Source: an uncultured Pelagibacteraceae bacterium (GTDB lineage Bacteria > Pseudomonadota > Alphaproteobacteria > Pelagibacterales > Pelagibacteraceae). Taken from it: a stretch of DNA of 34,347 nt. The position numbers and the translations under genes are program-made. A model generated the notes under the pieces. The model ran no database searches and was not told the DNA's origin. It saw only the letters and a program-made list of their open reading frames with translations. This document shows, piece by piece, positions 8,596-17,602 of this stretch (position 1 is its first letter; the number at the start of each line of letters is the position of its first letter). The stretch lies in assembly GCA_902595375.1 (NCBI GenBank), contig CACJPW010000007.1:1-34347 (forward strand), given 5' to 3'.

Positions 8596-9775
8596 GGCTA
8601 TCGCAAAAAGTTTTAATTCTTTTCATTGCTCTTTTCAAATTTTCCATTGAAGTAGCATAAGATATCCTAAAGTAACCGTCTAAACCAAAGGCAGAACCTT
8701 GAACCACAGCTACCTCAGCTTTTTCTAACAGTTTCTCTACAAAATCTTTATCGGTTTTAAGTTTTGTTTTCTTATTAAGTAACTTTTTACAGTTTGGAAA
8801 AACATAAAAAGCTCCTTCAGGACTTAAACAGCTTATACCTTTTATATTATTTAAACTATCAACAACAAAATTTCTTCTTTCTTTAAAAGAATTCGATCTT
8901 TCTGAAATAAAGTCTTGTGTTCCGTTTAAAGCCTCAACTGCAGCTGCTTGACTAATGGATGTAGGATTACTTGTTGATTGGGATTGAATTTTGGCCATCG
9001 CTTTAATTATTTCTTTTGGACCTGCAGCATACCCTATTCTCCAGCCAGTCATTGAGTAAGATTTACTCACTCCATTCATGGTTAAAGTTCTACTTTTTAA
9101 TTTTTCAATTTGCGCAATTGTAAAAAATTTAAAACCATCATAAGTAATATGTTCGTAAATATCATCACTTAAAATATATAAATTTTTATATTTTATTAAA
9201 ATCTTCGATAAAGCTATTATCTCATCTTTGGTATAACCAGAGCCTGTAGGGTTAGATGGCGAGTTTATAATTATCCACTTTGTTTTCTTTGAGACTGCTT
9301 TTAATAATTTTTTTGGTGTTAATTTAAAATTATTTTTTTCATCGCACTTTATTATTTTGGGTTTTCCCCCTGCTAACAAAACAATGTCGGGATAAGAAAC
9401 CCAATAAGGGGCTGGAATAATTACCTCATCACCTTTATTTATTGTTGCCATAAAAGCATTATATAAAACTTGCTTTCCACCAGTTCCAACCGAAATTTGA
9501 TCAAGCTCGTATGATAAATCATTTTCTCTAGAAAATTTCGCTTGAATAGCTTTTTTTAAAGCTGGGGTTCCATCCACTGCAGTATATTTTGTATCCCCTT
9601 TTCTAATCGCTTCTATTGCTGCTTCTTTAATGTTGTCTGGGGTATCAAAATCAGGCTCTCCAGCCCCTAAACCTATAACATCCTTTCCAGCAGCTCTCAT
9701 TTCTCTTGCTTTTGAGGTAACTGCTATTGTAGGCGACGGTTTTATACGTTTTAAACTATTGGAAACTATGCTCAT
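8588..9775 (-). CDS. aspC: Class I/II pyridoxal-phosphate aminotransferase, aspartate type
   Basis: This is a PLP-dependent aminotransferase of the AspC subgroup common in Alphaproteobacteria, interconverting aspartate/glutamate and their keto acids. Some members also act on prephenate. The 395 residues show the whole fold: GLGAGEPDFDTPD (36-48), APYWVSYPD (122-130), INSPSNPTG (170-178), SDDIYEHITYDG (203-214), the PLP lysine Lys238 in GVSKSYSMTGWRIGY, and FRISYATS near the C-terminus. It stands alone between convergent trxB and divergent uvrB. Its predicted -10 is the reverse strand of uvrB's, and its transcript is predicted to start about 2 nt before the ATG. The substrate is inferred from the subgroup rather than seen. 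Confidence 0.93.
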   Translation of the reverse strand: MSIVSNSLKRIKPSPTIAVTSKAREMRAAGKDVIGLGAGEPDFDTPDNIKEAAIEAIRKGDTKYTAVDGTPALKKAIQAKFSRENDLSYELDQISVGTGGKQVLYNAFMATINKGDEVIIPAPYWVSYPDIVLLAGGKPKIIKCDEKNNFKLTPKKLLKAVSKKTKWIIINSPSNPTGSGYTKDEIIALSKILIKYKNLYILSDDIYEHITYDGFKFFTIAQIEKLKSRTLTMNGVSKSYSMTGWRIGYAAGPKEIIKAMAKIQSQSTSNPTSISQAAAVEALNGTQDFISERSNSFKERRNFVVDSLNNIKGISCLSPEGAFYVFPNCKKLLNKKTKLKTDKDFVEKLLEKAEVAVVQGSAFGLDGYFRISYATSMENLKRAMKRIKTFCDSLN

Positions 9776-9812
9776 TGAAATTTATAATATAATTAATTTA
9801 TTATTAACACAA
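9759..9812. promoter_or_regulatory. Overlapping divergent promoters of aspC (-) and uvrB (+)
   Basis: For uvrB, -35 TTGGAA (9759-9764, inside aspC), an 18-bp spacer and a perfect -10 TATAAT (9783-9788) are visible. For aspC on the minus strand, -35 TTGTGT (9807-9812 reversed), a 17-bp spacer and -10 TATTAT (9784-9789 reversed) are visible. The two -10 boxes occupy the same bases on opposite strands. I see no alphaproteobacterial LexA-type GTTC-N7-GTTC box here. Confidence 0.5.
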
Positions 9813-9813
9813 A

Positions 9814-11985
9814 ATGCAAAATACTTATCAAGAAAAATTAGCTGATCTAGAAGTTAATAACTCAAAAAAAATTAGAAAGTTAGAGGGAGGTATTAACTTT
9901 AAAATCAAAAGTGATTTTCAACCTAGCGGTGACCAACCAGAGGCTATAATGCAAATATTAAAAAACTTAAAAGATAACAAACAAGAACAAGTACTTTTAG
10001 GGGTCACGGGATCGGGTAAAACGTTCACAATGGCAAAGGTTATCGAAAAGGCTAATAGACCGGCTCTAATTCTAGCACCAAACAAAACTTTAGCTGCTCA
10101 ATTGTACGGAGAGTTTAAAAGTTTTTTTCCGGATAATGCTGTAGAATATTTTGTATCATATTATGATTACTACACTCCAGAGGCATACGTTCCTAGATCT
10201 GATACTTATATAGAAAAAGAGGCCTCAATAAATGAGCAAATTGATCGTATGAGACACTCAGCAACAAGATCTTTGTTGGAAAGAGATGATGTAATTATTG
10301 TTGCGAGTGTATCATGTATTTATGGTTTAGGTTCTGTGGAGGCGTATTCAAAAATGACTATTACTTTAAAAAAAAATTATGAGTACGCGCGAGACGATTT
10401 GATTAGAGCATTTATAAACTTACAATACAAAAGAAATGATCAAAATTTTTTTAGAGGGACCTTTAGGGTAAGAGGAGAAAATTTAGAGATTTTTCCATCA
10501 CACTTAGAAGATAGAGCTTGGAGAATAAGTTTTAATTTAAATAAATTGGAAAAAATTGAGGAATTTGACCCACTTACTGGAGATAAGACAAATGATTACT
10601 CAATAATAAAAATTTACGCTAATAGTCATTACATAACTCCTAAACCTACTATCGAGCAAGCAATCAGACAAATAAAATCAGAGTTAGCTGAGACTTTAAA
10701 AAAACATAGAGAAAATAATAAACTTTTAGAGGAACAAAGATTAAGAGAACGAACTAAGTTTGACCTAGAAATGATTGAAGCTACCGGAACTTGTGCAGGT
10801 ATAGAAAATTATTCAAGATTTTTGTCAGGAAGGAAAGCTGGTGAACCTCCTCCTACTCTATTTGAGTATTTTCCAGATAATGCAATTATATTTGTAGACG
10901 AAAGTCACGTAACAGTCCCTCAATTAAATGGGATGTATAAAGGTGACCGTACAAGAAAAAGCACTTTAGCTGAATACGGATTTAGACTCCCTTCATGTAT
11001 GGATAATAGACCTTTGAAATTTGAAGAGTGGGATTTAATGAGAACACAAACTGTTTTTGTCTCTGCTACCCCAGGACCTTGGGAACTAAAACAAACAAAC
11101 AATAAATATATTGACCAAATAATTAGGCCAACAGGTTTAATAGACCCACCAGTTGAAATAAGACCAGCCAAAACTCAAGTTGATGATCTTATGCACGAGG
11201 CGAAAGAGATTGTAAAAAAAGGATATAGAGTTCTTGCTACAACGCTGACAAAAAAAATGGCTGAAGATCTTACTGAGTACCTCCATGAAAATGGTCTTAA
11301 AGTAAGATATATGCACTCTGACATTGATACTCTTGAAAGAATTGAGATCATAAGAGATTTGAGAATGGGAGTGTTTGATATTCTTGTAGGAATTAATTTG
11401 TTAAGAGAGGGATTAGATATTCCCGAATGTGCTTTGGTAGCAATTTTAGATGCTGATAAAGAGGGATTTTTAAGATCTGAAACTTCTTTAATTCAAACAA
11501 TTGGAAGAGCAGCGCGAAATGTTGATGGTAAAGTAATTTTATATGCTGATAAAGTCACGAAGAGCATTGAAAAGGCAATTAAGGAAACAGATAGAAGGAG
11601 AAATAAACAATTAGAATATAACGAGAAAAATGGAATAACTGCTGAGTCAGTAAAGAAAGAGATAAGTGATATTTTAGAGTCTGTTTATGAAAAAGATTAC
11701 GTTAAAATTAGTGAAGGCTCAAACGTAGGTGGAAACTTAAAAAAACATCTTAAAGCTTTAAACAGAAAAATGAAAGAAGCTGCATCTAATTTGGAATTTG
11801 AAGAGGCTGCTAAACTAAGAGATGAAATGAGAAAACTAGAAGCTAGTGAACTTGAAATAACTTTAAATCCTAAAATATCTCAATATAATTTGAAAAGTAA
11901 AGTTTATCCAAAAGGAAGATCGACTATGGGTATGCCTGGCACAAAACCAAGAAAAGCTATAAAAAAATGGAAACCAAAAAAATAA
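9814..11985 (+). CDS. uvrB: Excinuclease ABC subunit B (UvrB)
   Basis: UvrB is the damage-verifying helicase-like subunit of nucleotide excision repair; it is loaded by UvrA and recruits UvrC. Visible are Walker A GVTGSGKT (63-70), the tyrosine-rich beta-hairpin [17 protein letters not shown] (about 117-133), the Walker B-type VDESH (Asp362), HSDIDTLER, the helicase motif QTIGRAARN, and a C-terminal UVR domain (about 644-680, [15 protein letters not shown]) that binds UvrC. At 723 residues it carries an N-terminal extension of about 30 residues and a basic Pro/Lys-rich C-terminal tail compared with the E. coli protein (673). The ATG at 9814 is used; its stop overlaps the next gene by 19 bp. 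It heads a five-gene operon that also contains uvrC. Confidence 0.98.
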   Translation: MQNTYQEKLADLEVNNSKKIRKLEGGINFKIKSDFQPSGDQPEAIMQILKNLKDNKQEQVLLGVTGSGKTFTMAKVIEKANRPALILAPNKTLAAQLYGEFKSFFPDNAVEYFVSYYDYYTPEAYVPRSDTYIEKEASINEQIDRMRHSATRSLLERDDVIIVASVSCIYGLGSVEAYSKMTITLKKNYEYARDDLIRAFINLQYKRNDQNFFRGTFRVRGENLEIFPSHLEDRAWRISFNLNKLEKIEEFDPLTGDKTNDYSIIKIYANSHYITPKPTIEQAIRQIKSELAETLKKHRENNKLLEEQRLRERTKFDLEMIEATGTCAGIENYSRFLSGRKAGEPPPTLFEYFPDNAIIFVDESHVTVPQLNGMYKGDRTRKSTLAEYGFRLPSCMDNRPLKFEEWDLMRTQTVFVSATPGPWELKQTNNKYIDQIIRPTGLIDPPVEIRPAKTQVDDLMHEAKEIVKKGYRVLATTLTKKMAEDLTEYLHENGLKVRYMHSDIDTLERIEIIRDLRMGVFDILVGINLLREGLDIPECALVAILDADKEGFLRSETSLIQTIGRAARNVDGKVILYADKVTKSIEKAIKETDRRRNKQLEYNEKNGITAESVKKEISDILESVYEKDYVKISEGSNVGGNLKKHLKALNRKMKEAASNLEFEEAAKLRDEMRKLEASELEITLNPKISQYNLKSKVYPKGRSTMGMPGTKPRKAIKKWKPKK

Positions 11986-12722
11986 TTATCACTGGTGGAG
12001 CTACAAGAATAGGATCTGCAATCGCTAAAAGTTTAGTAAGCTTTGAAACAAAAATAGGTATCCACTTTAACAAATCCAAAAGTAGCGCTGTAAAATTAAA
12101 AAAAGAATTAGAGGAACTTGGAGCTGAAGCATACTTATTTAAAGCTGATTTAAATAATTTAAAACAAACCGAAACTTTAATAAAAAAAGCCTATAGAACT
12201 CTTAACGGATTAGATTGTTTAATTAACAATGCATCTATATTTGAAAACGATAATCTTGAAAATTTTTCCGAAAAATCCTTTACAAAACATATAAATATTA
12301 ACTTAAAAGCACCAGCAATCTTAACGCAAAATTTTAAAAAATTAATTAAAAACAAAGAGGGATGTATCATTAATATTATTGATCAAAGAGTAGAAAAATT
12401 AACTCCTTTTTTTTTCTCTTACACTTTAAGTAAGTCTTCTTTGGCCACTTTTACTAAAACATCAGCCATGAAATTAGCGCCTTATATAAGAGTGAATGGT
12501 ATCTCACCTGGACCAACATTAAAAAATAAAAGACAATCTGAAATACATTTCAAAAAGCAATGGAAATCCACTCTCTTAAAGAAAAAAGTAGATTTAGAAA
12601 ATATATGTAATGGAGTAAAGTTTCTTATTGAGAATAAAAATATAACAGGAGAGATAATTAATATAGATAGCGGGCAAAGACTTGCATGGCAAACACCAGA
12701 TATTATTAATACAAAAGAATGA
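11967..12722 (+). CDS. Short-chain dehydrogenase of the pteridine reductase / FolM type
   Basis: This 251-residue NAD(P)H reductase probably reduces a pterin such as dihydrofolate or dihydromonapterin. The dinucleotide motif is TGGATRIG (9-16), with Arg14 where ordinary SDRs have Gly; TGxxxR is characteristic of pteridine reductases and FolM. The usual catalytic Ser is replaced by Asp139 (NIIDQR), as in PTR1-type enzymes, with Tyr152 and Lys156 of the YxxxK motif in place. NNAS is at 87-90 and SPGP at 180-183. The gene lies directly before folB with a 4-bp ATGA overlap, which supports a folate role. It starts inside the end of uvrB. I assign the type from motifs plus context; the exact substrate is inference. 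Confidence 0.8.
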   Translation: METKKIIITGGATRIGSAIAKSLVSFETKIGIHFNKSKSSAVKLKKELEELGAEAYLFKADLNNLKQTETLIKKAYRTLNGLDCLINNASIFENDNLENFSEKSFTKHININLKAPAILTQNFKKLIKNKEGCIINIIDQRVEKLTPFFFSYTLSKSSLATFTKTSAMKLAPYIRVNGISPGPTLKNKRQSEIHFKKQWKSTLLKKKVDLENICNGVKFLIENKNITGEIINIDSGQRLAWQTPDIINTKE

Positions 12723-13114
12723 AAATAATTAAATTTAAGAAAAAAGAAAAATTTAAATATAAAAGAAAAGTAATTATAAAAGATTTAATTTTAAATATTT
12801 TTATAGGAATACACAATTTTGAAAAAAAAGAGAGACAAAGGGTAAAATTTAATATTGAAATTTTAACAAATCCATATGTGACTCCGAATAACAAAGATTT
12901 GAATTCCATACTTAATTATGAGGAAATTGTTAGTAAAATTGAAAAAATTACTTATCTAAAACATTTCGAATTACTTGAAGACTTGGCAGAAAATATTTTT
13001 AATATGATTTTTAAAAATAAACTTGTAAAAAAAATTGATCTTAAAATAGAGAAGTTAGATATCTTAAGAAAAACCAAATCTGTTGGTATCGAGGTATCAA
13101 AATCAAAAATATGA
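12719..13114 (+). CDS. folB: Dihydroneopterin aldolase (FolB family)
   Basis: FolB converts dihydroneopterin to 6-hydroxymethyl-dihydropterin in folate synthesis. The 131-residue protein has an unusually Lys-rich N-terminal stretch of about 19 residues. The family core follows: [22 protein letters not shown] (27-48, with the conserved Glu and Arg-Gln region), NYEEIV (about 66-71), LLEDLAENI (about 85-93), and a C-terminal lysine-bearing strand near [17 protein letters not shown]. The match is moderate but the E-x2-RQRV pattern and the LxExLA helix are typical. The ATG overlaps the SDR stop as ATGA, and the stop overlaps the uvrC start the same way, so the block is tightly coupled. Confidence 0.83.
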   Translation: MKIIKFKKKEKFKYKRKVIIKDLILNIFIGIHNFEKKERQRVKFNIEILTNPYVTPNNKDLNSILNYEEIVSKIEKITYLKHFELLEDLAENIFNMIFKNKLVKKIDLKIEKLDILRKTKSVGIEVSKSKI

Positions 13115-14949
13115 TTAATAGTTTAGAGTTAGGAAAAAAAGTAATAAAAGAAAAAATACCGCTAATACCAAAAAACCCTGGTGTTTATAAAATGATTAGT
13201 TCCACTGGAGAAATTCTATATATCGGTAAAGCTAAAAATATTCCTAATAGACTCAAAAGTTATGTTACTGAGTCTAATCTCCCTATTAGAACTGAAAGAA
13301 TGCTTTCACTTACACATAATCTTGAAACTACTACTACAAGTAATGAGAGTGAAGCTCTACTATTGGAGGCAAATTTAATAAAAAAACATAAACCTCGTTA
13401 CAACATACTTTTGAGAGATGACAAATCTTTTCCTTATATTTACATTGGTAATAAAGATAAGTGGCCACAACTTACAAAGTTAAGAGGGAAAAAATCAAAA
13501 ACTGGATATTATTTTGGTCCATTTGCATCAATCGGTTCTGCTAATTGGACAATAAAAATTTTACAAAAAATTTTTCTTTTGAGAGTCTGTGACGACACTG
13601 TTTTCAAAAATAGAGAGAGACCGTGTATCTTGTACCAAATTAAAAGATGCTCTGCTCCATGTGTTGGACACATAAATGAAAAAGATTACAAATCTACAGT
13701 TGCAAATGCCATTGATTTTATTTCAGGTAAATCTAGAAGAATTCAGAAAAACTTGTCCAAAGAAATGGAGAAATCTAGTAAAGAATTAGATTATGAGAAA
13801 GCAGCTATAGCTAGAGATAGAATAAAAGCATTAACTCAAATACAAACCTCTCAAAAGATAAATCAAACTAATTTAACAGAAGCTGATGTTATCAGTATTT
13901 ATAAAGAGACAGGAAAAACATGTGTGCAAGTATTTTTTTTTAGGTCAAAACAAAATTGGGGTAATCAGGCTTTCTATCCAAAACACGATCCTGATGACAG
14001 TGTAGAAGATATAATAAGTTATTTTATATCGCAATTTTATGAAAACAAAACTATTCCAAGGCTAATATTAACTAACTGTGAGGTCAAAGATAAAAAACTT
14101 ATTGAAAAAACATTCTCCGAGAAGGATAAAAAAGATATTATTATTAAGCTAGCAAAAAGTAAAAATGAAATAAGTATTTCTAATCTTGCAGAAAAAAATG
14201 CAAAACAATCTTTAAAACAAAAACTCGTTCAATCTGATACTAACAATAATCTTATCGAGGAATTAGCATCTAAATTCAATATTAATAACAATATAGAGTT
14301 GATTGAAGTTTACGATAATAGCCACATTCAGGGTACTGACTCTGTTGGATCATTAATTTGTTTCAGTAATGAAGGTTTTGTTAAGAAAAGATACAGGAAA
14401 TTCAATATTAAAGATGAGAAAGTAAAAAATGATGACTATGGGATGATGAAAGAAGTTTTATTTAGAAGATTTTCAAAAGCTATTAAGGAAAAATCTGGTT
14501 CTCTGTCATTGCCAGATTTAATAATGATAGACGGCGGAAAAGGACAATATTCTGTGTCTAGAGAAGTTCTTAATGAATTAGGATTACATGACTTACCAAT
14601 TTTAGCCGTAGCTAAGGGTAAAAGAAGAAATGCTGGGGAGGAAAAAATCTATTACAAAAGTAAAGAATATATTTTAGAAAGGAATGATCCATTATTATTT
14701 TTTATACAAAGACTTCGAGATGAAGCTCATAGATTTGCTATAAGCACTCATAGAGCCAAAAGAAAGAAAAATCTTAGCAAATCTTTGCTAGATCAAATCC
14801 AAGGTATCGGAAAACAAAGAAAAAGAGCTTTATTAAATCACTTTGGATCTGCGCGTTCAGTCGAGTCAGCGAGTTTTGATGATTTAAAATCAGTGGAGGG
14901 AATAGAGGACAACATTGCAAAAAAAATATATGATTATTTTCACGAATAA
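13111..14949 (+). CDS. uvrC: Excinuclease ABC subunit C (UvrC)
   Basis: UvrC makes both incisions flanking a lesion after UvrB has verified it. The 612 residues show the full order. The N-terminal GIY-YIG nuclease includes [20 protein letters not shown] (about 24-43), followed by a cysteine cluster ([19 protein letters not shown]). A UVR domain (about 207-240, [17 protein letters not shown]) contacts UvrB. The RNase H-like 5' nuclease has [15 protein letters not shown] (about 397-411) and MIDGGKGQ near Asp474. Two helix-hairpin-helix motifs end the protein (about 560-612, [18 protein letters not shown] and [12 protein letters not shown]). It starts at an ATGA overlap with folB, and pgsA begins one base after its stop. 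Confidence 0.98.
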   Translation: MINSLELGKKVIKEKIPLIPKNPGVYKMISSTGEILYIGKAKNIPNRLKSYVTESNLPIRTERMLSLTHNLETTTTSNESEALLLEANLIKKHKPRYNILLRDDKSFPYIYIGNKDKWPQLTKLRGKKSKTGYYFGPFASIGSANWTIKILQKIFLLRVCDDTVFKNRERPCILYQIKRCSAPCVGHINEKDYKSTVANAIDFISGKSRRIQKNLSKEMEKSSKELDYEKAAIARDRIKALTQIQTSQKINQTNLTEADVISIYKETGKTCVQVFFFRSKQNWGNQAFYPKHDPDDSVEDIISYFISQFYENKTIPRLILTNCEVKDKKLIEKTFSEKDKKDIIIKLAKSKNEISISNLAEKNAKQSLKQKLVQSDTNNNLIEELASKFNINNNIELIEVYDNSHIQGTDSVGSLICFSNEGFVKKRYRKFNIKDEKVKNDDYGMMKEVLFRRFSKAIKEKSGSLSLPDLIMIDGGKGQYSVSREVLNELGLHDLPILAVAKGKRRNAGEEKIYYKSKEYILERNDPLLFFIQRLRDEAHRFAISTHRAKRKKNLSKSLLDQIQGIGKQRKRALLNHFGSARSVESASFDDLKSVEGIEDNIAKKIYDYFHE

Positions 14950-15534
14950 ATGAAATTAAAAATACCAAATATTTTAACTATAGGGCGAATTATAATAGTT
15001 CCAATATTTGTTATAACTTTTTTTATTCCAGGATTTTTTGGAGATTTAATTCCTTTTTTTTTGTTTGTTCTTGCTAGTTTCACTGATTATTTAGACGGCT
15101 TATTAGCTAGATTTTTTAAAGAAGAGTCGAAATTAGGTGAACTATTAGATCCGATAGCAGATAAAATATTAGTTGCTGCTGCCCTTATCCTTCTAGTAAT
15201 GAACCAAACAATAAAAAATTATGAGGTAATAGCTGCTGTTATCATTTTAACAAGAGAAATACTTGTTTCAGGTCTTAGAGAATTTTTAGCAAAAGGCAAA
15301 GTAACAATGCAGGCTACGAGTTTGTCAAAATTAAAAACTTTTATACAAATGACCTCGATCGCAATTTTATTAACTGGTGATATAGGGAATAAGATAATAA
15401 ATTTCCAAGATTATAATGCACAAACTATTGGTATTATTTTGTTATGGCTATCGGCTTTTTTAACACTGTATACTGGATATGATTATTTAAGAAAAGGAAT
15501 AGACCATGCAATTAATGAAGATAGCAAGGATTAA
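14950..15534 (+). CDS. pgsA: CDP-diacylglycerol--glycerol-3-phosphate 3-phosphatidyltransferase
   Basis: PgsA makes phosphatidylglycerol phosphate, the committed step to phosphatidylglycerol, in the inner membrane. The 194-residue protein carries the complete CDP-alcohol phosphatidyltransferase motif: Asp46-x2-Asp49-Gly50-x2-Ala53-Arg54-x8-Gly63-x3-Asp67-x3-Asp71. Several hydrophobic helices are visible (about 10-30, 33-45, 73-85, 93-105, 135-145, 157-175). The N-terminus LKIPNILTIGRIIIVP is typical. The ATG immediately follows the uvrC TAA with no spacer, and the stop shares TTAA with ilvE on the other strand. A uvrC-pgsA order recurs in Proteobacteria. Confidence 0.95.
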   Translation: MKLKIPNILTIGRIIIVPIFVITFFIPGFFGDLIPFFLFVLASFTDYLDGLLARFFKEESKLGELLDPIADKILVAAALILLVMNQTIKNYEVIAAVIILTREILVSGLREFLAKGKVTMQATSLSKLKTFIQMTSIAILLTGDIGNKIINFQDYNAQTIGIILLWLSAFLTLYTGYDYLRKGIDHAINEDSKD

Positions 15535-16418
15535 GCTGCAGAGTCTTTTCTTACAAGGACTTGGTATGCGTCGTTTAATTCAGAGATTAATTTGCAAACT
15601 TTAAATTTATAATCATTAATTTGTGAAACTGGTGTAACTTCTGCAGCAGTGCCTGTCAAAAAGCAACCAACAAAATTACTCATCTCTTCAGGTCTTATTT
15701 TTCTTTCAATAACTTTTATACCTTTTGAATTAGCAATTTTAATTACTTCTCGCCTTGTAATACCATCCAAAAAAGAGTCAGGAGTCGGTGTATGAAGTTC
15801 TCCGGAATTATTTTTAAAAAAAACATTTGCTCCAGTTGCCTCAGCAATATTGCCTTCATGATCTAACATTAGGGAATCTGTGAAACCTTTTTCTTCTGCT
15901 TCATGTTTTGATAATGTACAAATCATATAAAGTCCTGCAGCTTTTGTATCCCAAGGTATTGTATTTGGTGCCGGTCTTCTCCACTTAGATATGTCTAGTT
16001 TAATTCCATTTAATTTAAGTTTCGGATCAAAATAAGATCCCCACTCCCACGTTGCTATAGCAACATGTATTTTATTTTTTTGTGCAGATATTGCCATCAT
16101 CTCGCTACCTCTCCAAATTAATGGTCTGACATAACCATTTTTAACTTTTTGAATATTTACAATTTTTTTACATGCTTCATTAAGTTCTTTTTGAGTATAG
16201 GGAACTTTAATTCCCATTCTTTTTGCTGAATAAAATAATCTATCTGTGTGTTCTTCAAGTTTAAATATTTCACCGTCGTAAACTCTCTCGCCCTCAAAAA
16301 CACAGCTTGCGTAATGAAGACCATGGTTCAAAATATGAATATTGGCATCTTTCCAATCAACGGTTTTACCATTGAACCATATTTTTCCCGATCTTTTATC
16401 GTAAGGTATGCTTTCCAT
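15531..16418 (-). CDS. ilvE: Branched-chain amino acid aminotransferase (class IV PLP enzyme)
   Basis: IlvE performs the last step of valine, leucine and isoleucine synthesis and the first step of their breakdown. The 295-residue class IV aminotransferase shows GLHYASCVFEGERVYDG (33-49), the PLP lysine Lys159 in DTKAAGLYMIC, SLMLDHEGNIAEATGANVFF (about 183-202), DGITRR (about 218-223) and a C-terminal FLTGTAAEVTPV. D-amino acid aminotransferases share this fold, but the EGERVYDG and GTAAEVTPV segments fit IlvE. It is a single-gene unit. Its predicted promoter shares a 17-bp palindrome with that of the divergent marR-ompR-envZ operon. It ends at a TTAA shared with pgsA. Confidence 0.94.
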   Translation of the reverse strand: MESIPYDKRSGKIWFNGKTVDWKDANIHILNHGLHYASCVFEGERVYDGEIFKLEEHTDRLFYSAKRMGIKVPYTQKELNEACKKIVNIQKVKNGYVRPLIWRGSEMMAISAQKNKIHVAIATWEWGSYFDPKLKLNGIKLDISKWRRPAPNTIPWDTKAAGLYMICTLSKHEAEEKGFTDSLMLDHEGNIAEATGANVFFKNNSGELHTPTPDSFLDGITRREVIKIANSKGIKVIERKIRPEEMSNFVGCFLTGTAAEVTPVSQINDYKFKVCKLISELNDAYQVLVRKDSAA

Positions 16419-16453
16419 AAATTGTAAATATATAGATTTTTTTTAATTAAAAA

Positions 16454-16486
16454 AGTATATTCCAAATAGGAATAAGTCAATATAAC
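16454..16486. promoter_or_regulatory. Divergent ilvE / marR promoter region with palindromic operator candidate
   Basis: A perfect inverted repeat TATTCC-AAATA-GGAATA lies at 16458-16474. In the ilvE direction it sits between TTGACT (16475-16480 reversed) and TATACT (16454-16459 reversed), a short 15-bp spacer. In the marR direction a -10 TATAAC lies at 16481-16486, with its -35 position on the left arm of the repeat. Size and placement suit a MarR-type dimer operator. The assignment to this MarR is inference. Confidence 0.5.
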
Positions 16487-16494
16487 TTACCAAT

Positions 16495-16935
16495 ATGAAA
16501 GATTTGCTCTATTTGAGAGATGACCAAATTAAAGAGTTTATTCAACTTTTATATTATGCTTATAGAGAAACATTTTCTGATCCAAAGGAAATATTAAATA
16601 AAAAGTTTTTTGGACCAGCACATCTTAGAGCTTTACACCTAATTGAAAGAAATCCTGGAATAAATTTAGGTGAGTTAATTTTTATGCTAAAGGTAACAAA
16701 GCAAAGTTTGAATAGAGTTTTACGAGACCTAATTAAATCAAAAATGATAAAACAAATTCAAGATGATAGAGATACAAGAAAAAAAAATTTATTTTTAGAT
16801 AAAGAAGGCAAAATTTTTTTTGAGGCGGTTTATAATAGCCAAAAAAAGAGAATTTTTAACGCTTTAAAGAATTCTGACTCTGATTCTGTTATAAGATTTA
16901 AAAACGTTTTAAAAAAAATAATTGATGGAAAATGA
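16495..16935 (+). CDS. MarR-family transcriptional regulator
   Basis: This is a 146-residue dimeric winged-helix regulator. The DNA-binding core is visible: FGPAHLRALHLIERNPGI (39-56), the recognition helix region LGELIFMLKVTKQSLNRVLR (58-77), and the wing LIKSKMIKQIQDDRDTRKK (79-97) with the family-typical DxRDxR pattern. The N- and C-terminal helices would dimerise. It heads an operon with an OmpR-type response regulator and EnvZ-type kinase, overlapping the next gene by about 11 bp. A 17-bp palindrome lies 21 bp upstream of its ATG, which suits autoregulation. The predicted transcription start is only a few bases before the ATG. The ligand and targets are unknown. Confidence 0.9.
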   Translation: MKDLLYLRDDQIKEFIQLLYYAYRETFSDPKEILNKKFFGPAHLRALHLIERNPGINLGELIFMLKVTKQSLNRVLRDLIKSKMIKQIQDDRDTRKKNLFLDKEGKIFFEAVYNSQKKRIFNALKNSDSDSVIRFKNVLKKIIDGK

Positions 16936-17602
16936 TAAATTACATATTCTAGTTGTTGATGATGACGATAGAATAAGAATTCTATTAAAAGATTATTTAT
17001 CTGAAAACAATTATATTGTTTCTACAGCTGAAAATGCTGAACAAGCTGAAACAAAGTTAGATTATATAAAATTTGACGTAATTATTTTAGACGTAATGAT
17101 GCCAGGACAAAATGGATATGAACTTACAAAAAAAATCAAAAAAAAAATTAAAGTCCCTATAATTTTACTTACTGCTAAAGGAGAGCCTGAAAATAGAATA
17201 AAAGGTTTAGAACTAGGAGCTGATGATTATTTAAGTAAACCATTTGAACCAAAAGAGCTTTTGCTGAGATTAAAGAATATAATAAAAAATAGTATTAAAA
17301 TTGATACAAATTTGAAATATTCTGTGGGTTCAGCCCAGATAGATCTAAATAAAATGATTATAAATCTAAATAACCAAAACAAAAAAATTAATAATTCAGA
17401 AAAAAAGGTTCTTATAGAAATGCTATCAAACCCTGGCGTTACTTTCTCACGAGAGCAAATTGGAAAAATTTCAGGAATTGAGCAAGAAAGATCAATAGAT
17501 GTAATGATTACTAGACTTAGGCAAAAAATTGAGATGAATCCTAAAAATCCTAAATATTTACAAACTATAAGAGGTTCAGGCTATGTTCTCTGGATTGAAT
17601 AG
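16925..17602 (+). CDS. ompR: OmpR/PhoB-type response regulator
   Basis: This DNA-binding response regulator pairs with the kinase encoded next to it. Using ATG 16925 (225 residues; a TTG lies one codon upstream), the receiver domain covers about 5-115. Its acidic pocket is in VVDDDDRIR (Asp12, Asp13), the phosphoacceptor is Asp56 in ILDVMMPGQNG, and Lys105 is in DYLSKPF. The C-terminal winged helix (about 130-225) shows FSREQIGKISG, SIDVMITRLRQKIE and the closing IRGSGYVLW. It overlaps marR upstream and the kinase gene by 20 bp downstream. The closest named family is OmpR of the EnvZ/OmpR osmotic system, which is one of the few two-component systems kept in SAR11. Its regulon cannot be read here. 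Confidence 0.93.
   Translation: MENDKLHILVVDDDDRIRILLKDYLSENNYIVSTAENAEQAETKLDYIKFDVIILDVMMPGQNGYELTKKIKKKIKVPIILLTAKGEPENRIKGLELGADDYLSKPFEPKELLLRLKNIIKNSIKIDTNLKYSVGSAQIDLNKMIINLNNQNKKINNSEKKVLIEMLSNPGVTFSREQIGKISGIEQERSIDVMITRLRQKIEMNPKNPKYLQTIRGSGYVLWIE

Noticed and set aside
9776-9813. LexA/SOS box for uvrB
   Set aside because: I looked for the alphaproteobacterial GTTC-N7-GTTC pattern and E. coli-type CTG-N10-CAG in the gap and found neither.
9630-9845. 71-residue plus-strand ORF across the aspC/uvrB gap
   Set aside because: It lies mostly antisense to aspC and overlaps the uvrB start in another frame. Its translation has no recognisable domain.
12706-12909. 67-residue hydrophobic minus-strand ORF opposite the folB start
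   Set aside because: Its Phe/Leu/Ile-rich sequence results from the Lys/Asn-rich sense strand of folB; it is not a credible small membrane protein.
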